A DNA stretch of 64,000 nucleotides from Parabacteroides sp. (GTDB lineage Bacteria; Bacteroidota; Bacteroidia; Bacteroidales; Tannerellaceae). The notes below the pieces were generated by a model. The model ran no database searches. It had not been told where the DNA came from and worked only from the letters and a program-made list of their open reading frames with translations. The translations under genes were made by a program, and so were the position numbers. The DNA lies in contig DXVO01000029.1 in assembly GCA_019417325.1 (NCBI GenBank), positions 62,001 through 126,000 on the forward strand, given 5' to 3'. Each line of letters opens with the position of its first letter. Within the stretch, counting starts at the first letter, position 1. Below are positions 53,407 to 61,568 of this stretch, one piece after another.

Positions 53407-53436
53407 CAGGAAGAAGAATTTACAAACTTCTTCCTG
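53407..53436 (-). terminator. Rho-independent terminator of the di-haem gene pair
   Basis: Stem CAGGAAGAAG/CTTCTTCCTG (53407-53416 with 53427-53436); on the minus strand it is followed by TTTATTTTTTTATTTT. It lies 16 bases past the stop of the upstream cytochrome gene. Confidence 0.75.
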
Positions 53437-53452
53437 CTCGAAAATATTCATC

Positions 53453-55240
53453 TTATAAAGAAAGAACGTAGGTTTCTAAATCAGCAATTTCTTTCTCTGA
53501 CAAATTGGATGTTTTACCATGTTTATCATTCTTGTTGAAAGTGGTAAGCACTTCCTTAATTGTCTTCGCACGGCCATCATAGAGATACGGTGCGGTACGC
53601 CAAATTTCACGCAAACTCGGAGTATCGAATGAAGCTCCGTCATATTCTTCAATTCCAGTTTCAACGTTATACTTATTACCATCTGTTAAATAATCACCTT
53701 TATGACAATCTGCACAACCGGCTTGTTGGAAAAGTTTTTTACCATTCTGAGCGGATTTACTCAATTCCCCTTTTTCTAAATAAGGACTAGGCAATTCCTT
53801 TATTGAACTCAAATACTTATCTACACACTTATTATCAGTTTCAGGGAATTGAGCAAACAAGATATGCTTGATACCGGCACGGACTGCTGTTTCAGCGTCA
53901 GCACGGACACCGGTAATCATGGCAGGAGGTGTCATATGAGCATAAAGCATACTTTTCGTATTCTTCGGATTACCCATACCATCATTCATTTGATCCCAAT
54001 TTAAACCATCGGCTCTTGCCCCCGGATGACAACTCACACAACTTTGCCATTTCTGAAAACAAAGACTACCATCTGCAAAAATCATTTCACCTTTACGAAT
54101 GTCATCCATTTCAGGTTCTTCACCTAACTTAACAAAACGAACTTTTTCAGGATGTTTACAGTCGGTGACACTCAAACCACCGGAAAAATAATCCGAGATA
54201 AATAATTTACCATCATTGACCATAATGTAACGAGGACCTTTCGCATTCAAATTCACTCGTTTCTTATAACTGTTCATATAGGTCAAATTATTGGAAGGAT
54301 CTAAGAAATCAGATTCCTTCAGATCACGCAAAATAGGCATAATGGAAACAATCATTAAATCATGACTTCCGCTTAAAGCAACATATAACTCTTCTCCGTC
54401 TTCAGAAAGAGCCAAACCACAAGGATTAGCTGCTCCCTGATACATATCGTCTAATAAGAATGTACGATCTGCTTTTCTTTTAGCTACATTAATGATAGAA
54501 ACAGCATTAGTGTTCATCCAACCCCGTTCCAACTGTGTAGTAGGATATTGATAACGGGAAAGCAAATGGGAAACGAACAAGACTTTACCATCCTTGGAGA
54601 AACAAACATCTTCGACAGACTGACTACCGTCTTGTAAAGGGACATTGGCAATCACGTGATTCGTTTTTGTGTCTATCAAGGTAACCACAGAAGAAACGGT
54701 TTGATCAGTTGAAGCTTGGTTCGGTAAATAGTTACCCACCGCCAAAATCTTCCCGTCGGGAGAGAGTGCCAGCGATTTGGGTTCACGAACCATCGGAATA
54801 CGAGCTATTTCCTTTTTCTTATTCAAATCGATTACAGATAAATCGTTGGAGAAACGATTGGCAACCCAACCTTTCGTTCCCTCTGCATTCACACAAACAG
54901 CGAAAGGATAGGCTCCTACTGAAACATTCCCCTTTTTCTTTAACGTGTTTGTTGCATAGATAAACAATTTACCATCTGCTTTATTTTCAGTAATATACAA
55001 AGACTTGCCATCTGGAGAAACACAAACATCCGAAGGTTCGAAATTCAAAGGGATCGTATTGAGTACTTGCTCCGAATCCAAATCAATTTGAGACAAAGCG
55101 GATGCCGTTGAGAGCACTACATAACCTTTTCCTTCTTGGGTATCAACAGCCATATGAGTAGGTGAAAGGTAAGCTTTTTGTCCACAAACAGTCATAGCTC
55201 CCAACAACTGCGCGGCACACATTACAACTATTTTCTTCAT
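53453..55240 (-). CDS. YVTN beta-propeller / di-haem cytochrome c peroxidase-like protein
   Basis: 595 residues from the ATG at 55240 (MKKIVVMCAAQLLGAMTVCG, signal peptide; the open frame further upstream has no leader). Residues 25-370 form a YVTN-type propeller (PSDVCVSPDGKSLYITENKA, AFAVCVNAEGTKGWVANRFS-like blades); the C-terminal 200 residues carry two c-type haem motifs, CVSCH (401-405) and CADCH (509-513), in a MauG/cytochrome c peroxidase-like context (TPSLREIWRTAPYLYDGRAK). Probably a periplasmic or surface redox enzyme matured by the CcsBA protein of this locus. Substrate unknown. Confidence 0.82.
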   Translation of the reverse strand: MKKIVVMCAAQLLGAMTVCGQKAYLSPTHMAVDTQEGKGYVVLSTASALSQIDLDSEQVLNTIPLNFEPSDVCVSPDGKSLYITENKADGKLFIYATNTLKKKGNVSVGAYPFAVCVNAEGTKGWVANRFSNDLSVIDLNKKKEIARIPMVREPKSLALSPDGKILAVGNYLPNQASTDQTVSSVVTLIDTKTNHVIANVPLQDGSQSVEDVCFSKDGKVLFVSHLLSRYQYPTTQLERGWMNTNAVSIINVAKRKADRTFLLDDMYQGAANPCGLALSEDGEELYVALSGSHDLMIVSIMPILRDLKESDFLDPSNNLTYMNSYKKRVNLNAKGPRYIMVNDGKLFISDYFSGGLSVTDCKHPEKVRFVKLGEEPEMDDIRKGEMIFADGSLCFQKWQSCVSCHPGARADGLNWDQMNDGMGNPKNTKSMLYAHMTPPAMITGVRADAETAVRAGIKHILFAQFPETDNKCVDKYLSSIKELPSPYLEKGELSKSAQNGKKLFQQAGCADCHKGDYLTDGNKYNVETGIEEYDGASFDTPSLREIWRTAPYLYDGRAKTIKEVLTTFNKNDKHGKTSNLSEKEIADLETYVLSL

Positions 55241-55268
55241 AATTATTATTCTCTGATTATTTAGATTA

Positions 55269-57794
55269 TCACTCGAGCACAGGTTTAACGATATTTCCAA
55301 GACGTTGACCATCCAAATCTTCATACGCTCCATAGAAATCTGAATTACAATCTAACCAAAGAGCGATACGGTGCAATTCGTCATCTGTTAACTTCACATT
55401 ACTATGCCCCTTCTTCAACATCGGATATAATTTAGACGCACGTGCTCCGAATTTACCAGGATAAGTTTTAGATTCCACAAAACCACCATCCGAATAAAAG
55501 AAAGCATAAGGCTTCAAGTTACGGTAGGAAGGTGTCCATCTGTCTTTGTCTGGTTTACCTGATAAATTAATTTTCTTATCTTCCGTATGGCAAGAAATAC
55601 ACTTTTCATCCCAAATAGGCTGTACTAAACGGGCATAGTTAAAGGGATTCGAACCTTCTACTTCCGGTTTGATCACAGAAGGTTTACGTTTCATAGCCAT
55701 TACTGTACGTTGGTAAGAAGGGGTTTGCTTACGATCTTCGTGACAACCCACACAACTCAATTGTTCCTTAGATGCGGTATAGATTTCAGAACGCATAGAC
55801 TGAACTGCATTACCTTCTTCATCAATACACTGGAAGAACACAGGAATATAAGGACGTAAATAAAAACAAGCACTACCATCTTCTTCAACGGGTACTGTTC
55901 CTAAAACGACACGTGCATTCTTCTCTATACCGTGACCGATAGCCGGATTATGACGACCAGGATTAGCTTTCGGTAAAACTTGAATGATACGAAGTTCTTT
56001 AATCTTCGTTCCTTTCGGGAATGGACGACGAGTCTCGTATACATTCATGATCGAAACGACAGATGGTTCATATTCTTTTTTGTCCATCTGAGCTTCAGCC
56101 ACAACAATCTGTTCTTCGCGAGAAGTATTCGTACGCTTATAGTTCATATTCACTTGATAGGGCTCAACCAAATCAGGTATAATCGGAGGTATCGGACGAG
56201 CCTTAACCGGTATAGGATCTAAACTGGAAATCTTATTGTCACGATAGAGCAATTCCAAATTTCCGAAAGCATCCAACAGATAGATACCGTAGTTTTCTAC
56301 AGAAAGTTGAGGCTCGTTATTACTGAATTTCTTAAAAGGTTCAGGATAACCAAACACACAAAGGTAATAATCCTCACTCAAAGGATAGGGAGTAGAATAA
56401 CAAGCGTTACGACAGAAGTAACCATATTCCGTTTCGGGGAAACGTTCATCCGGAGTGATTAATTGAACAGGAGACATAGCATCGTCATCATCTACTTTAT
56501 AATCGACCAAAACGACCGAACCATAGGTTTGTCCATGGTGAGCGGCTGCAAGCGCAGAAATCTTATCCGATCCTGGAATAGCACGTATATTCATCTCCAT
56601 ACAAGGACGATCTTTCCAATGCTTAGGATAGTTTCCATGTAAAGACAATACATTACGTCCATCAGGCATGGTTGTCCAAGGATGGTGAGCCTGGAAGAAA
56701 CCGCGATCCACATAGTCCCAACGGGTATAAACAATCGTACCGTCATGCAGGATACTCGGCTGCCATTCGCAAGTTTCATGATGGCTCAAACGTTCCATTT
56801 TGGATCCATCAGCATTCATACGGTGTAACGTATAGGTATACCAGGGAGCTCCACCATTAGCAGACAAGTGACAACGACCGAAACCACCACGACGATCAGA
56901 GATAAACGCAATCTTACCATTCGGCATCCAACAAGGGTCAAAGTCATTGAAAGCGCCGTCAGTCAACTGAGTCAAACCGGTTCCGTCGGTGTTTACACTA
57001 TAAATATGCCAACAGTTTTTATCCGTAAAAGAAGTTTCCAGTCCAGAATAATTAAAGAAACCTTTCTCATCTTCAGGAGCTAAAACTTTCGGTTTGTAAC
57101 CTTCTGCTTCGGTATAAGCAAACAAAATCTTTTTTCCATCAAAGGAAAGTTCAGGAGATAAGAAAGCTCCGTCAGGAAGTTGATCTCCGATCACATTCTG
57201 TAATTTCGATTTGTTACTGAATGCATCATGTAAGATGAACAAACCTTCACCTTTAGTGGCGTGCATGCCATAGTACTGTCCAGCCATATGGTCCCCACCA
57301 CGTTCATCCGTTCCGTTTCTTTTATGATGAACAAATAAAATATCATCAAAATCCAAAAGCGGATTGGTAAATGCAACCTGGCGACGAACTTTACAAGCCT
57401 TCAAATATAAATTCTTACGGGCTTCAACTTCAGTTACCGGAGTTTCCTTCAACTGTTTTTCCAACATATCAATGTCTTTCCTCAACTCCAGTGCACGTTG
57501 ATTCGTACCATCTTTCGTTAAGTCGCGCCACAATGCACGAACACGACGAACCACAATATCAGCCGGATCACGATCGCTGGAAAGGATTAACGACTCTTGT
57601 CTATGCACCTTATCCGGTGTAGCAAACTTACTCATCGGTAATTTCCCAGTGCGTAAAGCTTCCAAACGCTCATATTGCTTCATGGCTTCACGTTGCAATT
57701 CAACGTCACCTAATGCAGTCTGAGCAGATAGCGGAGATGTAACAACTATACCTAACAATCCGCTAAATAAGATTAATTTACTCCAATTTTTCAT
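55269..57794 (-). CDS. HzsA-related WD40-like di-haem protein
   Basis: 841 residues with signal peptide (ends PLSAQ, about residue 25). A PD40/TolB-like propeller occupies about 180-450 (FLSPELSFDGKKILFAYTEA, NDFDPCWMPNGKIAFISDRR); the C-terminal part holds two haem c motifs, CVGCH (681-685) and CISCH (732-736), with LVQPIWDEKCISCH typical of proteins annotated as related to the hydrazine synthase alpha subunit. That name reflects a shared domain, not hydrazine chemistry. Forms a two-gene unit with the YVTN cytochrome gene 28 bases downstream. Confidence 0.82.
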   Translation of the reverse strand: MKNWSKLILFSGLLGIVVTSPLSAQTALGDVELQREAMKQYERLEALRTGKLPMSKFATPDKVHRQESLILSSDRDPADIVVRRVRALWRDLTKDGTNQRALELRKDIDMLEKQLKETPVTEVEARKNLYLKACKVRRQVAFTNPLLDFDDILFVHHKRNGTDERGGDHMAGQYYGMHATKGEGLFILHDAFSNKSKLQNVIGDQLPDGAFLSPELSFDGKKILFAYTEAEGYKPKVLAPEDEKGFFNYSGLETSFTDKNCWHIYSVNTDGTGLTQLTDGAFNDFDPCWMPNGKIAFISDRRGGFGRCHLSANGGAPWYTYTLHRMNADGSKMERLSHHETCEWQPSILHDGTIVYTRWDYVDRGFFQAHHPWTTMPDGRNVLSLHGNYPKHWKDRPCMEMNIRAIPGSDKISALAAAHHGQTYGSVVLVDYKVDDDDAMSPVQLITPDERFPETEYGYFCRNACYSTPYPLSEDYYLCVFGYPEPFKKFSNNEPQLSVENYGIYLLDAFGNLELLYRDNKISSLDPIPVKARPIPPIIPDLVEPYQVNMNYKRTNTSREEQIVVAEAQMDKKEYEPSVVSIMNVYETRRPFPKGTKIKELRIIQVLPKANPGRHNPAIGHGIEKNARVVLGTVPVEEDGSACFYLRPYIPVFFQCIDEEGNAVQSMRSEIYTASKEQLSCVGCHEDRKQTPSYQRTVMAMKRKPSVIKPEVEGSNPFNYARLVQPIWDEKCISCHTEDKKINLSGKPDKDRWTPSYRNLKPYAFFYSDGGFVESKTYPGKFGARASKLYPMLKKGHSNVKLTDDELHRIALWLDCNSDFYGAYEDLDGQRLGNIVKPVLE

Positions 57795-58118
57795 ACTCTA
57801 TTATATATTAACTTAAACTATAAAATTCTATCTTTTCAAAAGAGGAAAGTTTCTTTTCATAAAAGACAAATAAAAATATCTTTTAGGATAATATAAATCT
57901 TTTATCAGTTTTCAGACTACTTTTCAAGAGCCCCCTGGAGTAAAATATAATTATTTATTTATTTTTTACAAATTAACACACAAAGAACCTTGTTCAAGAA
58001 AAAAAATAAACAATGTTAACACTTTTGTAAAATAGGAGAGATAATACTAAAGAGTGTAGAGTCTACAAGTAACTAATAATACAATTGCTTGTAACGTGAG
58101 TTCGGGATAAGAAATGCC
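57795..58118. other. AT-rich intergenic region upstream of the di-haem genes
   Basis: Presumed promoter region of the leftward HzsA-like gene. The only structure I see is the palindrome TGTAGA-G-TCTACA at 58055-58067, which could be an operator. No ORF, RNA or complete promoter is recognised. Confidence 0.35.
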
Positions 58119-58438
58119 CTATAAAAGTTGAATCAGCAACTTGAAAGAGTCATCGACCCATTTGATTAAATAAATGCTATATCGTATTTCCTTGTAGACA
58201 GCCCATTGTTTAGGAGTAAGTCACCTACGACAACCTGTATGAGGGGGCAGGATATTCCACAAACGTGTCAAGTGGCATAAACCCCGCTATGGCTTTAACA
58301 GTTCCACAGTACCGTATCCGTCCCCCTTACAAGCCTCTGGGCATTGGACGCTGCCGGAAAATTTCCATCCCCGTATCCCATCTCCATCAGGATTTTCAGG
58401 AGTTACGAAGAAATGATTGGTAGTATTCCTTTAAGCAT
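58119..58438 (-). pseudogene. fucU: L-fucose mutarotase (fucU) pseudogene
   Basis: From the ATG at 58436-58438 the frame reads MLKGILPIIS, a stop codon, LLKILMEMGYGDGNFPAASN, AQRLVRGTDTV; after a frameshift AIAGFMPLDTFVEYPAP follows. These are the ordered blocks of FucU/RbsD mutarotases (EMGHGDE...NFPAAS, FMPLDTYVE). A nonsense codon, a small deletion after MGYGD and frameshifts disable it; the tail (KQWAVYKEIRYS) is eroded down to about 58119. Confidence 0.75.
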
Positions 58439-58439
58439 C

Positions 58440-60458
58440 TCAGTTTGTTTTTAATGTTTTTCCGTATATTTCAATGTCATTAATTCTCACAATACCGTCT
58501 TTACCAGGATTGTCTATTATTATTTTTGCGTATCTGGCTACTATAGTAGGAAAGTCGATGTCCGACACATCGCTTCTGTTTCCTTTCTGCCTGTCAACAA
58601 GTACCCAGTTTTGTCCGTCAACACTTGCATACAGTGAAAATGCTTTTGTGTTTAACTTGGAATCTTCTCCTTTATAACCTGCATGCCTTACAACATATCT
58701 GTCAATTTCATATTCCTTTTTGAAATCGAATTTTATTTCTGTTCCGTTTTCTCCGGATGTCTTTTCCACTTCCTGTGACATAGCAATGTTGAAGTCGAGC
58801 CCGTTGGCTTCATTGTACAGAGAGAAGAAATGATCGGCACGGCATATTTCTACTTTTCCCGGTGCAAGTTTGTCGAGTTTTTCCTGAAGAAGGACAAGAT
58901 CCTGAGGACCAAGTTTCCATGAGATACCCTGTGCTGCCAGAAAAACAGGATTGGAACCGTTGAATGAAGAAATGGTATCCCTGTAATAATTATGAATTGC
59001 ATCGATGTTGTTTTCATAACAAGGAATATTCGGCAGTACGGCAAGTCTTCCGTTCTTGATGACTGTCTTTACCTTTTCCCCCCTCCTCCAGTCCTGCTGT
59101 GTAAGACCATACAAATAGCGGCAGTTGTCAGCATATGACTGAGCCTGTTCGTCGTCGATTTCATCCCATATTGTAATAGATCTCATACCACTTTTTTCAA
59201 GATATTGCTGTGTAAACCTTGTGTATGGGTCTATCTTTTCGCGTCCGGAAGCAAACCAGACTTTATTGTGGGCATCATAGATAAGCGCATAACCAAGACC
59301 GGACGGGCCTGATGACAGACAGTCATTCTCCGTTGCTGTCCTGTAATAATAATTGAGTATCCCCGGACCTAAATCAGCCAAACCCGGACTTGCGGTCCAG
59401 TTTATCGGGATTATACCTCTTTTTTCATTATTCCACAGTTTCTGCATCGTATGTTGGCAATATTGTACATTATCGCCGTCACTCAGGAAAATGCTTATAT
59501 AGACTTTGTTCTCAAGTGCTTTTCTCCTAGGGACCGGAGAGTGGAATATCGTATGAGATCCTGCAGCGAATACAGTGGAATTGTCATAGAAATCGGAAGG
59601 TATCGTGGATATTCCGAAAGATGTCCCGATGCCGATTCCGGATCTTTCTTCTGGCCACCATCCGAGTACGATGCTTTCTCCTGCCACCATGTCTGAGAAA
59701 AACATTTCCAGAACTTTCTTCTCATCTTCCTTTCGAGGATCAAGCCATACGGATGCCGCATTGACTGCTACCGCCATATCCCTTATGTCATTTACTACAT
59801 TCGGACTGAGACTTAAAAGTATGCGTCTCGTACATTTGTCCCAATAATGTGTATAAAGATAGCTGTAAATTTCGGCAGGTTCCGTAAGCGTGAGCCCAGT
59901 AAGATCTTCTACTATTGGAAGAACTACGCCTGCTTCATGTAATGCCTTATATTCTGTAGATGTAACGGCAATACATCCGTTGATACTTGCAACAGTACTT
60001 GCAAGGTTTTGATAATGCACGCTTTTGGCCACATTGTATAATACAGCCCCGTTGATATCACTGCTGTATTTCTTTATTAGATTCCATCTTTCTTCAATCG
60101 GAAGCATCCTTGTGTTCATCCCGAGTTTGTCCGCCCATTCTTCTCTTCCCCCTCTTTTTTCAGAGAAAAGCATAATACGCGGCTTTATCCTGTTGACTGC
60201 TCCCTGAAGAGTCGTAAGCATGAGCACGTCTCCTGACGTAAGCGGAGGCCTGTCTATATACATGGCATCAAGAGTATCTGCCAATTCAGCGAATTGCGGT
60301 ACGATCTGTCCGTTTGGCCATACCATACCGTTCTGTTGTATCTGTGGCCTTTCCCATTGTACGAATTTATTTTCATGCTGTATTTTGTCCACGCATGACT
60401 GAAAAAATGTGAACGAAAGAATAGATAATCCGTAAAAAATCGATTTAGTAGTATTCAT
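58440..60458 (-). CDS. GxGYxYP-family putative glycoside hydrolase lipoprotein
   Basis: 672 residues with lipobox FQSC (Cys22). Residues about 60-530 match the GxGYxYP family (VLMLTTLQGAVNRIKPRIML, the signature-like SGPSGLGYALIY near 390, LSDGDNVQYCQHTMQKLW), predicted carbohydrate-active proteins of unknown reaction. The C-terminus (about 540-670) is an F5/8 type C/CBM32-like beta-sandwich (SLYASVDGQNWVLVDRQKGN, IVARYAKIIIDNPG, INDIEIYG). Expected at the cell surface. It sits beside a wrecked fucU and diverges from the DUF6259 genes. Confidence 0.75.
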   Translation of the reverse strand: MNTTKSIFYGLSILSFTFFQSCVDKIQHENKFVQWERPQIQQNGMVWPNGQIVPQFAELADTLDAMYIDRPPLTSGDVLMLTTLQGAVNRIKPRIMLFSEKRGGREEWADKLGMNTRMLPIEERWNLIKKYSSDINGAVLYNVAKSVHYQNLASTVASINGCIAVTSTEYKALHEAGVVLPIVEDLTGLTLTEPAEIYSYLYTHYWDKCTRRILLSLSPNVVNDIRDMAVAVNAASVWLDPRKEDEKKVLEMFFSDMVAGESIVLGWWPEERSGIGIGTSFGISTIPSDFYDNSTVFAAGSHTIFHSPVPRRKALENKVYISIFLSDGDNVQYCQHTMQKLWNNEKRGIIPINWTASPGLADLGPGILNYYYRTATENDCLSSGPSGLGYALIYDAHNKVWFASGREKIDPYTRFTQQYLEKSGMRSITIWDEIDDEQAQSYADNCRYLYGLTQQDWRRGEKVKTVIKNGRLAVLPNIPCYENNIDAIHNYYRDTISSFNGSNPVFLAAQGISWKLGPQDLVLLQEKLDKLAPGKVEICRADHFFSLYNEANGLDFNIAMSQEVEKTSGENGTEIKFDFKKEYEIDRYVVRHAGYKGEDSKLNTKAFSLYASVDGQNWVLVDRQKGNRSDVSDIDFPTIVARYAKIIIDNPGKDGIVRINDIEIYGKTLKTN

Positions 60459-60592
60459 AACGTGTATTATTAACTATGCAAAATTAAAAATAATCTATAA
60501 GGAATAAAAAAAACATTTTTCATTTTTGCATTTTTTTACACAAAAATATGCTTATACGCAATTATGTGGCACTTTTTTAATAAAGTTTGTTG

Positions 60593-60600
60593 TATATTTG
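60593..60600 (+). promoter_or_regulatory. -7 promoter element before the sugar-transporter relic
   Basis: TATATTTG fits TAnnTTTG. It is 79 bases before the relic's ATG and may still drive the downstream DUF6259 genes. Confidence 0.4.
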
Positions 60601-60629
60601 GTATTTAGGATGATTAAGTGAGTTCGGTA

Positions 60630-60677
60630 CTTGTAAATATATTTGCAAATTTAAAATCATATTAATATATTTACAAG
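60630..60677. promoter_or_regulatory. Perfect 14-bp inverted repeat with nested operator-like palindrome
   Basis: CTTGTAAATATATT (60630-60643) and its exact complement (60664-60677) flank 20 bases, ending one base before the ATG at 60679. The left arm also starts an 18-bp near-palindrome TTGTAAATATATTTGCAA (60631-60648). This looks like a double binding site of a LacI/GntR-type repressor controlling the rightward genes; no such regulator is in the window. Confidence 0.5.
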
Positions 60678-60678
60678 C

Positions 60679-60994
60679 ATGAAAAACCGATTTTTCCAAT
60701 ATGTATATATGAAACCATATCTTATTCTCGTCTCTTTAACAGCTGCAACCGGTGACTTCCTTTTTGGATTTGACACATTGGTCGTATCGGGAGCTATTGT
60801 TTCCATTACACCAAAATTCGGGCTTAATGAATTTCAGGAAGTCTGTGCCCCTATCCTGCTCAAATGTATCGTAGGAGTATCTACATTTAATATATACCGC
60901 GATGTACGTACCTTGTTTTATTTTTATAAAAGACTTCTTTATCGAAACAAAGGGAAAGTCATAGGAACAGATCGAACAATATCTTTTGAAATAA
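60679..60994 (+). pseudogene. Sugar-porter (MFS) pseudogene with the middle deleted
   Basis: The start encodes MKPYLILVSLTAATGDFLFG, FDTLVVSGAIVSI, the first helix and loop of XylE-type sugar porters, then the match breaks. In a shifted frame the end reads FIETKGKS, a stop codon, EQIEQYLLK and a stop at 60992-60994, the standard C-terminus PETKGKSLEQIE with Leu changed to TAG. Ten or so helices are missing. Non-functional. Confidence 0.8.
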
Positions 60995-61038
60995 ATACTA
61001 ATTAACAGTTAACAATAAAACTCTAACAATAAAAAATT

Positions 61039-61545
61039 ATGAATTATAAACTGAAGTATTACCTAACGGTCGTATCTGTGATGCCGTGTTCCGCTTTTTA
61101 TGCGGATACACAACACACAGAGAAGAACATTGATTTCGACTGGTATTTTCATCTTGGAGATATGCAGCCGGGTAAAAACATAATCGACTTTTCGGAATGG
61201 AAGATTATGGATATTCCTCATAACTGGAATATTGAAGAATGTGTCAAAATAGAGTCTGAGTTTGACAATCTCGGTACATCCATGGTAAAAACCCAACTTA
61301 CGTCAGTTATAGAAGATGTAAATGGTAAAGAAGTTACCCGCACGACTAAAAATATGGATCTCAAACCGGGTGTCAACTGTAATGAGACAATCCTTGAAGT
61401 TACATCTCCATCTTTGTGGAGCGTAGATTCTCCGACTGTTTATCATGTATATCATCCTACAACACAAGCATGGACAACAGACAAGTATCATGATATTACA
61501 GGATTCGTTCTTTCTTCAAATTCACATAAAATAGAGTGCTGTTAA
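61039..61545 (+). pseudogene. GH2 beta-galactosidase-like remnant
   Basis: 168-codon frame with a leader, then NIDFDWYFHLGDMQPG and WKIMDIPHNWNIE, the start of mature GH2 enzymes, jumping directly to VKTQLTSVIEDVNGKEVTRT and SPSLWSVDSPTVYHVY, which belong to the second (immunoglobulin-like) GH2 domain. The rest of the sugar-binding domain and the whole catalytic barrel are missing (GH2 proteins are 800 residues or more). The frame is still open, so a short exported product is possible, but not an enzyme. Confidence 0.72.
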
Positions 61546-61568
61546 GGTTAATTGATAATCGGAAGACA

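Noticed and set aside
55269..57794. Hydrazine synthase activity of the HzsA-related protein
   Set aside because: Only the propeller and haem regions resemble HzsA; no other anammox genes are present, so the name is domain history only.
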